Part shown: positions 20,640 through 31,215 of the stretch, one piece after another
Numbering within the stretch: position 1 is the first letter of the stretch
Layout: each line of letters starts with the position of its first letter
Assembly: GCA_963575745.1 (NCBI GenBank)
Contig: CAUYUJ010017660.1
Location: 636,501-700,500 of the forward strand
Reading direction: 5' to 3'
Length of the DNA: 64,000 nt
Source of the DNA: Prorocentrum cordatum
Taxonomy: Eukaryota; Sar; Dinophyceae; Prorocentrales; Prorocentraceae
The notes under the pieces: model-generated
Seen by the model: only the letters and a program-made list of their open reading frames with translations
Told to the model about the DNA's origin: nothing
The model's database searches: none
Program-made: the position numbers and the translations under genes

Positions 20640-21260
20640 TCCCACTACTGTCAGGGCATTCGCTTCTTTGATGGTTTGGTGCGCGCGCGCGCCCGCGCGA
20701 GCAGCTGGCGGCGAACGCGAGGGGCCCGTGGCGTTCAACCAGAACGGGTTCATGTGGGCTTCGTCCACGGCGATCATGCTGATGGACAAGGGCGCGCCAG
20801 CATATTTTCCTGGCAGTTCCCGCGTTGCAGCGATGAGTTGGTTGATGCCAGCGTTCCATGGCCAGCTCGGCCGAATCCATCGGGGCCTTGCAGTTTTTCT
20901 TTTATGTGAGAAAAAAACATAAATTTCATTTAAATTATTATTATTTCTCTGGCGCAGCTGGCGTCGCCCAGGCTGTCCGGCATCGCGGGCGCAGGGCTGC
21001 GTCGTTTGAGAAGAGCGACTTTGGCTGGCAGAATGCGTGCCCTAAGGGCGCTAGCAAAATGAGGGATGACCGAGGACTGTAGGAGGATGAGGGGAGGAGG
21101 AGGAGGGAGACAGGGGGGCGGGACGGAGAGGGGCGCGGCAGGAATCGCAGGAAGGATGAGGCGGAGGAGGAGGAGGAGGATAAAGAGTAGGCGGGCACCC
21201 TGGTGGAAAACGAATGGATACAGGGGCGCCTTCGTAAGTTGTTGGGCCGTTTGCCTCCAG
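20640..21260. other. No confident gene
   Basis: Open frames exist on both strands around 20580-20920 but show no consistent family pattern. 20925-20945 is AT-rich; 21080-21190 is (GGA)-rich. It ends in the pyrimidine-rich acceptor TTTGCCTCCAG at 21250-21260. Confidence 0.5.
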
Positions 21261-21560
21261 GGGCTGACCCTCGGCGCGACGTCAATATCCATTGCTAGTT
21301 CGGCCCCCTTGGCGTCGTTCGAAATCTGCCCGATGAGTCCAGGGTGCGCGCTCGTCGGCGCTCTCTACATGCTCTGGATGTTGGCGAGCGTCGTTGAGTC
21401 GGGCCTGTGCTGGCTGCCCCCGCATTGCTCGACGCGGATCACGATGACTCGTCGGTGCGCCAGGCGCAGCCTCGACAACCGCCTGGGCACGGACAGTCGC
21501 GAGGATGTGTCCGAGGCTAACTGGTGCGCGCTTCTATTGTCCCGTGGGGTGCCGAAAACT
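21261..21560 (+). CDS. Exon 1 (visible) of a second dinoflagellate-expanded family
   Basis: Begins after TTTGCCTCCAG. It encodes LTLGATSISIASSAPLASFE, then MLWMLASVVESGLCWLPPHC, STRITMTRRCARRSLDNRLG and DVSEANWCALLLSRGV. I recognise the order W-x-x-P-x-CS, R-RS-x-x-N-x-LG, AN as an abundant dinoflagellate protein family of unknown function whose next exon carries x-x-EQPxxS. Here that exon lies 1.6 kb downstream in the expected order. The intron between them carries the (GT)n, poly-G and (GA)n tracts. The canonical aromatic/Thr residues are partly substituted (CSTRITMTRR), so this copy may be divergent or decaying. Confidence 0.6.
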
Positions 21561-21660
21561 GGCAGGATTCATTTAACTGGGCCTGAGTGCGCGCCTCCTC
21601 CTCCTTCCCTATTCCGCCGCCCTCGCTCCCGCCACCTCGCCGTCCCAGCGCGTGGGGGCG

Positions 21661-21750
<90 letters not shown>

Positions 21751-22163
21751 TTTGTGTGGTGTTGTGGTGTATGGGTGTGGGGGGGGGGGGGGGTGGTGGT
21801 TGTTGTGTTGTGTGGTGGTGGATGGTGGTGGGGTGATGGTCGGTAGGTGGTGGTGGTTTGGTGGTTGGTCGGTGGTGGTGGCTGGGGGGAGGGGGGGGTG
21901 TGTGGTGGGTGGGGGGTGGGGTGTTTGTATGTGTGGTGGTGTGTGTGTGTGTGTGCTCGTCCTTCCACCGCTCTCTCGGTTGTGTGTGTGTGTATTTGTG
22001 TGGGTTGTGGTGTGTGTGTGTGTGGGTGTGTGTGTGTGTGTGTGTGTGGTGCGTGCGTGGTGTGGTATGGTGGTGGTGGTTGGTGGTGGTGGGTGGTGGT
22101 GGTGGTTGGTGGTGGTGGTGGGGGGGGGGTGGGGGGGGGGGGGCGCCGGGGTGGGGGGGGGGG

Positions 22164-22209
<46 letters not shown>

Positions 22210-22232
22210 GGGGGAGGGAGTGGGGGGGGCGG
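21661..22232. repeat. (GT)n and poly-G tract in an intron
   Basis: About 80 bp of GT repeat, then degenerate TGG/TGTG repeats, then about 110 bp of nearly pure G (22120-22230). All long ORFs across it are artefacts. Confidence 0.95.
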
Positions 22233-22374
22233 CTATGAGGGCGGGTCGAGACTGCGGCTGTGAAGGAAGGGGTAGCAGTTGGGGGGGGGGTGGGGGGGAG
22301 GGGCGTGACGTGGAAGAGGGCGGTTGTCAGGGAGCACAGCAGATGGTTGAACAGAAAGGGGATCGAGACGAGAC

Positions 22375-22500
22375 GAGAGACAGAGAGAGAGAGAGAGAAG
22401 AGAGAGTACAGGGATAGTAGAGAGAGAGAGAGAGAGAGAGACGAGACCGAGAGGAGAGACGATAGGAAGGAGAGAGAGAGAGAGAGAGAGAAGAAGCGCC

Positions 22501-22538
<38 letters not shown>

Positions 22539-22596
22539 AGCGCCCAGGGTTGAAAGGGAAGGGCAAGGGAGAAACGATAAACAAAGAGAGGGAGAC

Positions 22597-22629
<33 letters not shown>

Positions 22630-22743
22630 AAGAGGGAGAGAGAGAGAGAGAGAGAGAAAAGAGAAACCGAAAAGAGTGGCAACAGAGAGATAACGCGAGT
22701 CAGCGAAGTGGGACGCTGGCATGGCGTAGAGTGGAGCGGGTCA

Positions 22744-22787
<44 letters not shown>

Positions 22788-22838
22788 ACGAGAGCGAGAG
22801 AGAGAGAGAGAGAGAGACGGAGATAGGGAGAGCGAGCG

Positions 22839-22899
<61 letters not shown>

Positions 22900-22915
22900 C
22901 ATAGAACGATAAAGA
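22375..22915. repeat. (GA)n tract in an intron, 540 bp
   Basis: A GA repeat with interruptions, including a duplicated motif AAGAAGCGCCCAGGGTTGA at about 22491 and 22536. Confidence 0.95.
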
Positions 22916-23186
22916 CCCGCACAGACAGATAGTTGAGAGGAAGAGAGCACCCGAACTATAGAGATGACGACGAAACGGCAACAACGTCGGCCAACATTAA
23001 ATTCGAGCCGCGCTCTCGACCGCTCGCTGCCCCATGGCATCTCTGCAGCACGCGGGCGGGAGAAGCACGGTTTGCGTTTAATGAATGGTCAACGCGGGAG
23101 GGGCCCCGACATTTGATAACCTCGTTCTGCGTTGGTCCTAGGAGGCGGGGGGGGGGGGGAACGCGCGCCTCCTCAAGTTTCGTAGC

Positions 23187-23639
23187 CCGAGGTCTGTGAT
23201 GCTCACCATCGCGGAACCGCGTGACGTGGCATTCGTTATTGAGCAGCCGTTGAACAGCAACTTGTTTTTTGTTGACCATGTCAGGTCCGCTCTGTCGCAA
23301 ACCAAAGCTGTCCGCATTGTTTCATGCTCTGGTGCGCTGGGAGCCTCGTCTGTCGAACCTCTGGGGCTCTGGGGTACCATGCGGGTCAGCGAATGTGATA
23401 GGCTTGCCAGGACAAAACAACAGGCGCGGGAGAGAACACCCGACGCCGAGCAGCTGGCCGTCAAGCGGCAGAAGTTGTCGTCGTCAGCCGCAAGCTGGTA
23501 TGCTGGCCATTGGTTTAACGGCCAGAAGGGTTCGCTCAAGAAGTCTCAAGCGTACCCCGAACAATTTTGCCAGCTCGTGGCGTCGGCCGCGATCTCGTGC
23601 TTGAGCAACGAGGCGGCCGCAGCCACCGCCATCCAGTGA
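23187..23639 (+). CDS. Exon 2 (terminal) of the second dinoflagellate-expanded family
   Basis: Encodes RDVAFVIEQPLNSNLFFVDH, then AVRIVSCSGALGASSVEPLG, LWGTMRVSECDRLARTKQQA and WFNGQKGSLKKSQAYPEQFC, ending at a TGA at 23637-23639. The EQPL-x-S...MGA-x-G-x-x-S-x-KP-x-x-L-x-GT...K-x-S-x-AY-x-x-F pattern is one I recognise from many dinoflagellate predicted proteins. The C-terminal Ala-rich tail is natural. The preceding ~25 nt (TGCTCACCATCG) is acceptor-like. No catalytic role is established. Confidence 0.7.
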   Translation, partial: PRSVMLTIAEPRDVAFVIEQPLNSNLFFVDHVRSALSQTKAVRIVSCSGALGASSVEPLGLWGTMRVSECDRLARTKQQARERTPDAEQLAVKRQKLSSSAASWYAGHWFNGQKGSLKKSQAYPEQFCQLVASAAISCLSNEAAAATAIQ

Positions 23640-24030
23640 TTTTGAGATAACAACGGCTGGGGGGAGGACGAGTATGAGAGAAACGAGGACAGCAAGAGTA
23701 GGGGGAAGGTGAGGAGGAGGAGAAGGAGAAGGAGGATGTGGTCGCACATACTATCGAAGCGCACTGGAGGAGGGTGGAAAGATGAACATCGCATGCGCAG
23801 AGTACGACATCGTGAAAGTTGGCAATAATGGATAGCCTTGGCGAGTACAGGTTTCAATTCGGAGTGCAATGTCCGCGCTGCTGTTCTGCTGCATGGCGTG
23901 CCCTCTTTAGAAGCAAGCTGCACGAGGGCAGCGAAGAAAGCTCACTAAACGAATCCCCTCCCACCGAATGTTGCGGATCAGCTCCACGGGGGGGCGGTTC
24001 TCGTCGGTTCCAGCTCGAGGCCGACGCCGG
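23640..24030. other. Spacer, nothing recognised
   Basis: Purine-rich sequence downstream of the stop at 23639, then mixed sequence with no supported reading frame. Confidence 0.5.
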
Positions 24031-24031
24031 T

Positions 24032-24069
24032 GTCATCGCCAGTGTCGCTGCGGTGACGTTGGCGATGAC
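24032..24069. repeat. 38-bp hairpin
   Basis: Perfect 10-bp arms GTCATCGCCA (24032-24041) and TGGCGATGAC (24060-24069) around GTGTCGCTGCGGTGACGT. Same family as 10139-10216. Confidence 0.8.
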
Positions 24070-24119
24070 GTCAACTCGATGTCATCTTCCTTTCTCGCCT
24101 TCATCCGTCTCCTCGCGCT

Positions 24120-25070
24120 CTTTCTCCTCCGCCTCCTCCTCCTCCTCCTCCTCCTCCTCCTCCTCCTCCTCCTCCTCCTCCTCCTCATCCTTCCCCCTCC
24201 ACCTCCAGCCTTCCTCACTCGCCTTCTCTTTCCCTTCCCGCTCCCCCTCGTGCTGCAGGGGGGGGGGAGGGGGGGGGGGGGCAGCAGCGGCTCAGCAACG
24301 CAAGCAGCCAGGGGGCTCAGGAGGAGGAGGAGGAGGAGGGAGGAGGAGGAGGAGGAGGAGGAGGAGGAGAGGAGGAGGAGGAGGAGGAGGAGGAGGAGGA
24401 GAGGAAAACGGATGATGAAGAGGAGGATGGAGGAGGGAGGGGGGAGGGAGGAGGGAGGAAAGGAGAAGGGAGGAAGGGAGGAAGGAGGAAGGGAGGAAGG
24501 AAGGAAGGGGAGGGAGGGAGGAAGGGAGGAGGGAGGGGGACGGGGGTGAAGGAGGAGGGAGGGAGGAGGGAGGGAGATAGGGAGGGAGAGAGGGAGGGAT
24601 GGGGAGGAGGAGGAGGAGGGAGGAGGAGGAGGGAGGAGAGGAGGAGGAGGAAGAGGGGAGGAGGAACAGGAGGAGGAGGAGGAAGAGGAGGAGGGAGGAG
24701 GAGGAGGAGGAGTCTGATGACCACGAACGTAGCACGGGAGTGTCGACATGGATGTGCGAGATGGAAACAAGGAGGAGGTGAGGGGCGACATGAGGAGGGA
24801 GGAGAAGGAGGAGTGCGAGGAGGAGTGCGAGGAGGAGGAGGAGGAGGAGGAGGAGGAGGAGGAGGAGGAGGAGGAGGAGGAGGAGGAGGATGAAAAGGGG
24901 GAGAGAGAGGAAAAGGAGGAGACGGTGGAGTGGAGGAGAAGGAAAAGGAGGAGGAGAGGAGGAACAACACGAGGAAGGGCCCTTTGGCACGCTTGGTTCC
25001 TGTGTGCAGCTGGTTTGGCGCGCAAGAGTTTCTCTGTTTCGCCTCTCTCCTCCTCCTCCTCCTCCTCCTC
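24120..25070. repeat. (CTC)n / (GGA)n region
   Basis: A CTC tract at 24126-24190, a G-run at 24259-24281, then about 400 bp of GGA/GAGG repeats (24320-24720) and another GAG tract at 24825-24895. No gene. Confidence 0.9.
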
Positions 25071-25079
25071 CGCCTGTCG

Positions 25080-25610
25080 ATATCCTTGGCCTGCCAAGGT
25101 AAAACGCGTCCTAATTGTTTTTGTTCACGAGTATTGTACGTGGCTATAATGATCACGAGCTATACGTGACGTGCTGTGTGTAACGTAGTGTTCTAGCCTA
25201 CGGTTCGTTTCGAATCATTGGGCTCACAGAATCGCACCGCGGTGCTGCACCGACTGAAAGTAACGCCCGCGCTATGATCGATGGGTCCAATTGGAAAGCA
25301 CTATTCCTCCTTCTTCTCCGCGCCTCGCCCTGACCATCTGCATCATCAGCGCAAATTTCGCAATCGCCGCAATCATCGCATAGCATGTAGTAATGATCAC
25401 GCACTGCGACACCAACAACGCCACGCTGCTCGTGCAGAGTGTACAATTCTAGCTCTCGCTTGATACATCCTCACATTGTTTGAACATAAGTTTAGCTTCA
25501 TCAACATCATGTTGGCGAACGGGATGCGAAGCTAACTTTGTGATGGATTTGGGATGCGTACAACACGCGCTAATGCATGCATCCCGATTTGGGATGCATG
25601 CAACCTCTGG
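25080..25610. other. Unique sequence without a recognised gene
   Basis: Mixed-composition sequence with short ORFs only; nothing matches a family or an RNA gene. Confidence 0.5.
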
Positions 25611-25613
25611 GGC

Positions 25614-25714
25614 ACCCCCAGGCACGCCCGGGCACCCGCGGGCACCCGGGCACCCGGGCACCCCCGGGCACCCCCGGGCACCCGGGCACCCCCGGGCACC
25701 CGGGCACCCGGGCG
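25614..25714. repeat. GC-rich minisatellite
   Basis: About ten copies of a 9-11-bp unit, GGGCACCC(C/G)(G). Confidence 0.9.
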
Positions 25715-25779
25715 TGCCGCGAAAATCGGCGACGAGCCTAACCTACTCATATGAATCCGCTAGGACCCCTACAGAGGCA

Positions 25780-26150
25780 AGCTCTGATTGGGGAAAAAAG
25801 GACTCCTGTCTTCAGAACTCTTTTTGCGGCAGTCTTTACGCAAGGCACCCCTTATTGACACATGCTCATTCATTGCATCATTACTGCGGAAGCCTTGCTG
25901 AATTAACCCTTGTTCAAGAATCAGTTCTCAGCGGAACGCTACTAAATATTCTTTACGTGGGATTCCATGCGAAAGGCGTCCTTACTAAGGAAACCTTGCG
26001 AAAGGCATCGTTATTAAGGAATCCTTACGAAAGGCATACTTGCCAAGGAACCCTGATTCAAGGATGTGTTGCAACGGATCTTCCACTAAAGATATTGATA
26101 GTACGGATTCCTTGCTACAGAATCCGTATTAAGGAATCCGTATTTTAGGC
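25780..26150. repeat. Degenerate ~28-bp repeat region
   Basis: Repeated segments of the type AAGGAATCCTTACGAAAGGC, clearest at 25960-26130 and decaying outward. AT-richer than its surroundings. Confidence 0.7.
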
Positions 26151-26639
26151 TGCTTCTGGGCTGGTTCTGGTGTTGCTTCTGGTTCTGGTTATGCTTCTGG
26201 CTCTGGCGCCGAACCCTCCCTTCGATGCTGCACAAGTCGCTGCGGCAGGTGGAAAGTGCTGTCACATAATTGTTTCCCAACTTGGTCCAATTCTTTGGCG
26301 CCAGGCAGTCTTCGATGCTGCTGGCGGTTCGGCGCCAGAGAATGGGAAACACTAGCTAGTTGGATTTTACGATGCTTTTCATCAGTGGGGTTGTTGGATA
26401 GCAGCGTTGAGCACTACACAGATACTTGCACACTATGCGTGTGTGAACGCTCTCTAACGGTCGCCGGCGCAAAGCTGGAACACGCTAACACCACCCAGGC
26501 TTACATCCGCCCAGGAGGTGAGATGAGAAACAGGTTGATGAGCCTTGGGTGGGTGGGGCCACATATACACATCAATGTTTATGTCTATGAACACTTGTAT
26601 GCATGTGTCCATGCTCATGCATATCTGGTGCATGCATGC

Positions 26640-26940
26640 ATGTAGGTAAGTATGAACCTTCACACGTGTATACATATATATGTATATGCACATAGATAAG
26701 TAAAAACACATCGACCTACCTACCTACCTAATTCCCTCCTTACTTACCTACCTACCAATCAACTGACCTACATCCATACATACATGCACACAAACATGCA
26801 TACATGCATGCACACACATATACTTGTATGCATGTATGTATGCATGCATGCATGCAGGCATGCATGCACACCAACAAACGTACATACACACATGTATATA
26901 TATATATACATATATATATACATATACATACATACATACA

Positions 26941-26971
<31 letters not shown>

Positions 26972-27507
26972 TCGCATGTATACATGCATATATGCATCCA
27001 TCCATCGATACATACATGCATATATACATGCACACATGCATGCATACATACGGACAGACAGGCAGATGGACATACACGCATACACATACATGCACACATG
27101 CATGCATACATGGTTACATACGTACACACATGCCTACACAGACGAAGACACACACTCATACACATACACATGAATCCACATGCACACATACACCCCCACA
27201 TCCACATACACATGCACATACACATACACATACACATACAAATACACACATACATGTGCACACACATACATGTGCACATACATACATACACACATACATA
27301 CATCCATACACACACACACTTGTATACCCTGATACACACATACATATTTGGGTACATGCATACACACATCGATCCATACATACATACACACTCATACATA
27401 CATGCATTCATACATACATGCATGCATCCACACATACGTATATACATTTATACATGTATACATACATACACACATACACACATATGTGTGTATATGTATA
27501 TGCGCAC

Positions 27508-27540
<33 letters not shown>

Positions 27541-27550
27541 TATATCGGAC
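26640..27550. repeat. CATA/CATG/CACA tetranucleotide repeat tract
   Basis: About 900 bp of interspersed CATA, CATG and CACA units, ending in (TA)n at 27508-27544. The His/Tyr/Thr-rich and Cys/Val/Met-rich ORFs here are artefacts. Confidence 0.95.
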
Positions 27551-27834
27551 TATGTATAAAAAAGGGACTGGGCCCAGGCCCCCCCTGGCAATTACCTTGC
27601 CTACCATTTGGGACCCCGAGACCCTCCATTTTGGACTCCAAGCCCCTCTTCCCAGTGCGGCAAGATGGCCCCCAAGGCAGACCGAGATCGCCCCATGGCA
27701 AGGCGCCCCGAGATACCCGGAACATGCCCCTAGTTGAGTGAAAGACCCCGCACACGGGGCCCAATATTGCCTCCGCAGCCACCGGCTCACGGAGGGGACC
27801 AGCCTTCGAAGGGGCGCTTTTGCTCCGAGCAGGC

Positions 27835-28150
27835 GCCACTGCCGAGGCACCAGGTGGCCCCGCTCACGAGCCTGGCGCTCTTGCAGGGCATCGGCCGCAG
27901 GCTGCAGGATGGGTTCGCGCAGGTGGCGCCGAAGAGGCTGGGGCCTGACGGCGAGATCGACGGTTGGACGATCTCGTTCGCTGATCCTCAGGTGGAGAAG
28001 GGATTCCTGAACACATCTATACTCACCGCGAGCAGCTGCGGTCGTCCTTGCAGGCGCGTTTTGGTTATCTTTGCCTTCTTTTGTGGGTTGGCTCTCCTGC
28101 AGATGCACGTGGAGGATGTCGAGTTCCTGACGCAGGATGCATCAGTATGA
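27835..28150 (+). CDS. N-terminal part of the Hint-type membrane protein
   Basis: Frame encoding [20 protein letters not shown], then [19 protein letters not shown] and a hydrophobic helix [20 protein letters not shown], ending at a TGA at 28148. The next block begins in another frame within 20-50 bp, so an indel or a short unrecognised intron separates them. The start is not visible; the (TA)n tract at 27508-27544 lies about 300 bp upstream. It is taken as the first transmembrane segment of the protein below. Confidence 0.5.
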
Positions 28151-28161
28151 GGCGGTGGTAG

Positions 28162-29463
28162 CTCGCCATCCAAGTCGCGTGTGGCAGCGAAGAGTTGCCA
28201 GTGTTACTCGCAGCAGTCGTATTGTCGGGTTCCGGCTTGATGGGCACACGTGAGATGGAGGGTGCAGCAATTGTCGTTGCCATAGTGTCAAACGCTCATG
28301 CCTGCTTCAACACCTATCACTCGATTGCCCAGGCACTTGGCTTCAAAGATCCAAGCAAAGTCTGGGTGATGGACCTTTCTGGCTCAGACACTCCCTTCTT
28401 GTTGATGCTCACTCTGGTTGTCGTGTTCAGATGCAGTGCCGCTGCTTACCTCCTCGGCGGTCCATACATGAGACTAGCCTCGACCAATCTGCTCCTCTTC
28501 GCCTTGATTGTGCTGGTGGCGTACTCCGGGAAGCGGAGCTCTGAGATTCAGGCCCGCTTGCTTCACCTGTCGTACCTGAGAGATGAGGAGATGCGCTTCC
28601 AGGCAGAGTTTTCTTCGGCATGCCTGCAGGACCGTACGGACGTCGCCGTGGAGCCAGGAAGCCACATGGGAGGCTCGTCGTACTTCCAGCAGCTCTTGGA
28701 CGACGTTCGCCCCGACTGCGGCGGCGTGCTGCTCGCGGGGGGCTCGCGGTGCGCGGGGGGCTCGCAGTGCATGCTGCCTGCCGCCCCGAGCGCGCCCGCC
28801 TGGTTCGGCCCGGCCGCCGCGTGGTGCGTGGCCGAGGCCCGCGACGAGGCCACGCACCAGTGCTCGTTCTGCCTGCCGCTGGACGCCGGCGTGTGGGTCG
28901 AGGGCCGTGCCAGCACCTGCGCCCTGCGGGACCTCGAGCGCGGTCAGCGCGTGCTGTGCTACGACTCGCTGGGGCGGTCGATCAGGTACGTCGAGGTGCT
29001 CGAGAAGCGGGCCGACTTCGGAGAGGTCCCCTGCGTCGGCGGCGGCCTCGGCGACAGGACGCAGCTGGGGATGACGGCGGACCAGCCCGTGCAGCTGCCA
29101 AGCCAGAGAGAGGTGGTCCAGGCTGCGGACCTGTCCCTGGGGAAAGACAGCGTGGTCGTGCACGAGGTGGCGCGGCAGGCGGAGGCGCGGGGGGCACGCG
29201 GGCGGGCCCACCTGGTGGTGCGGCACCCCGACGGGCGCTTTGTTCTGGTGGCGAGGCGCGTCATGGACGTGTGCGTCCCCCCCCGTGGCGGCAATCGGAG
29301 AGCACCCGCGGCACCTCCCTGCGCGCTCACTGAGCTGAGGAGGGCGAGAGCTTGCGGGTGGCCTGGTTGTCAGCCGCCCTGGGCTGCGACCTTATCAAGG
29401 GCTCGGGCGAGGAGGGACAATCAACGGCCTCGCAGGCCTCAGCAGCGACATGTAGACGCTTGA
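28162..29463 (+). CDS. Multi-spanning membrane protein with a Hint-like C-terminal domain
   Basis: Open from 28162 to a TAG at 29461. Counting from the TTG at 28195, the predicted membrane segments are about residues 24-40 (AAIVVAIVSNAHACF), 67-87 (FLLMLTLVVVFRCSAAAYLL) and 93-112 (STNLLLFALIVLVAYSG). A cytosolic helix LSYLRDEEMRFQAEFSSACL follows, then a Gly/Ala/Cys-rich linker. At Cys226 begins CLPLDAGVWVEGRASTCAL, then LERGQRVLCYDSLGRSIRYV, matching the opening of Hint (hedgehog/intein) domains: a nucleophile-position Cys, then a G-x-x-V motif and a turn leading to x-x-V-x-E. The following GMTADQPVQLPS could be the T-x-x-H position, but His is replaced by Gln, so self-cleavage is doubtful. 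Similar membrane/Hint proteins occur widely in dinoflagellates; that is recall, not a search. Confidence 0.55.
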   Translation, partial: LAIQVACGSEELPVLLAAVVLSGSGLMGTREMEGAAIVVAIVSNAHACFNTYHSIAQALGFKDPSKVWVMDLSGSDTPFLLMLTLVVVFRCSAAAYLLGGPYMRLASTNLLLFALIVLVAYSGKRSSEIQARLLHLSYLRDEEMRFQAEFSSACLQDRTDVAVEPGSHMGGSSYFQQLLDDVRPDCGGVLLAGGSRCAGGSQCMLPAAPSAPAWFGPAAAWCVAEARDEATHQCSFCLPLDAGVWVEGRASTCALRDLERGQRVLCYDSLGRSIRYVEVLEKRADFGEVPCVGGGLGDRTQLGMTADQPVQLPSQREVVQAADLSLGKDSVVVHEVARQAEARGARGRAHLVVRHPDGRFVLVARRVMDVCVPPRGGNRRAPAAPPCALTELRRARACGWPGCQPPWAATLSRARARRDNQRPRRPQQRHVDA

Positions 29464-30090
29464 GCTTTGGTAAGCGGCCGCCCACCTTTTCAGGCGAGAT
29501 TTGAGCACTTCCGCTCTTCTTTGCTTCCTCCTCCTTTCTCCTTCTCCTCTGTGGACTGGAGGGCTGGGGAACCCGTGGCAGCTGAGGCCGCGTCAGATGC
29601 TGATCCCTCGAGTTCCGCTGGAGTAGCCAGAACTGAACTCCGCTGGCAGGAGTTTGGCTTCGACTTGGGAGCAGGGCCATGGCTGGAGGGAGGAGGGGAG
29701 GCGAGGGCGCCGCGGGCGCGCGTGGCCGCGAAACGCCGCGCGATGTAGGGGGGCACCTCGGGGTTGGCCAGCTCGCCGCCAGGCGCCGCCTCAAGTCCCC
29801 GCATCCGCGCGAGTTCCGACTTCTCGCGATCAGTTTCTCCTCGTGAGCCGAGCGCATACAGCGCGCGCGAAGACGCGCTCGCCACTCTGCGAGGCGCGTG
29901 GTGCACGTGCCCTCGCACGTGAGGCCAAATTACATGAGCGCATCTTTTTTTTGTTGTTGTTCCCAAGCACCCTGTGGAGTTGGGCCCTCGTGTTGAAGGG
30001 ACAGTCCGCGCGTCTCCTTCCTTCCTTCCTTCCTTCCTTCCTTCCTTCTCCCCCTCCTCCCTCCCTCCTCCCATCTCTTGCCTCTGTCCT
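29464..30090. other. Spacer with a weak minus-strand coding signal
   Basis: A minus-strand frame at about 29500-29860 (ELANPEVPPYIARRFAATRA) looks protein-like but has no recognised family or defined ends. 30015-30070 is (CTTC)n/(CTCC)n. Confidence 0.3.
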
Positions 30091-30094
30091 CTGA

Positions 30095-31215
30095 ATGTCA
30101 ACCTGTTCGGCACACCCCTCACACGCTTCGTGGCTCCATGAGGAGCTCCAACGAAGGCCCCAGTGGCCAAAGACCACATGCAGTTCCCCGCCAAATTCGG
30201 CACACCCCTCACACAGTTCGAGGCCCCATAGGGAGCTCCACCGAAGGCCCCAGTGGCAAAGTCCACATGCGGTTCTCCTCCCATTTCGGCACATCCCTCA
30301 CACAGTTCGAGGCCCCATACGCAGCTCCACCGAAGGCCCCAGTGGCAAAATCCACATGCGGTTTCCCTCCCATTTCGGCACGCCCTTCATACGTTTCGCG
30401 GGCCCACAGGGAGCCCCACCGAAGGTCTCAGTGCCACAGTCCACATGTGGCTCCCCGTCAATTTCAGCGCACCCGTCACACGTTTCGCGGGCCCAAAGGG
30501 AGCTCCACCGAAGGCCCCAGTGGCAAGGTCCACATGCGGTTCCCCGCTCACTTTGGCACACCCTTCAGACGTTTCGCGTGCTCATAGGGGGCTCCACCGG
30601 AGGCCCCAGTGGCAAAATCCGCATGCGGTTCCCCTCCCATTTCGGCACACCCCTCACACGTCTCGTGGCCTCATAGGGAGCTGCGCCGACGGTCACAATG
30701 GCAAAGTTCGCATGCGGTTCCCCGCCTCTTTCGGCACACCCATCACACGCTTCGTGGCCTCATAGGGAGCCCCACCGAAGTCGTGGCCCAGGGAGCTCCA
30801 CCAAAGGCCCCAGTGGCAGGGTCCACATGCGTTTTCCGCCCATTTCGGAACACCCCTCACACGCTTCGTGCCCCCCCAGGGAGCTCTACCAGAGGCACCA
30901 GCGGCAGTGTCCACATGCATTTTCCGCCCATTTCGGAACACCCATCACACGTTTCGTGGCCCCCCAGGGAGCTCCACCAGAGGCTCCAGCGGCAGGGTCC
31001 ACATGCAGTTCCCCACCCATGTCGGCGCGAAGGCCTCAGTGGCACAGACCACATGCGGTTCCGCACCCGTTTCGGCGCACCCCTCACACGGTTCGTGGCC
31101 CCACGGGGAGCTCCACTGAAGGCCCCAGTGGCACAGTCCACAACATGCGTCTCCCCGCCCATGTTGGCACCTCATGCGCTTCGTATCACCGCAAGGAGCT
31201 CCACCGAAGCTGGCA
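30095..31215. repeat. 91-bp tandem satellite, about 12 copies
   Basis: Unit marked by TTCGGCACACCCCTCACACG, then GGGAGCTCCACCGAAGGCCC and a CCACATGCGGTTCC tail. Spacing between markers is 90-91 bp at 30106, 30197, 30288, 30379 and onward; later units are shorter or rearranged. Long ORFs in several frames exist because 91-bp units shift phase without stops. Confidence 0.9.

Noticed and set aside
22233-22922. Ser/Leu-rich long ORFs over (GA)n tracts, also at 8803-9391 and 14123-15144
   Set aside because: They are translations of dinucleotide repeats.
26750-27741. His/Thr/Tyr-rich and Cys/Val/Met-rich ORFs
   Set aside because: They arise from CATA/CATG/CACA repeats, which lack stops in several frames.
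29490-30294. Minus-strand ORF as a full gene
   Set aside because: The upstream half is translated 91-bp satellite; only a weak coding signal remains at 29500-29860.
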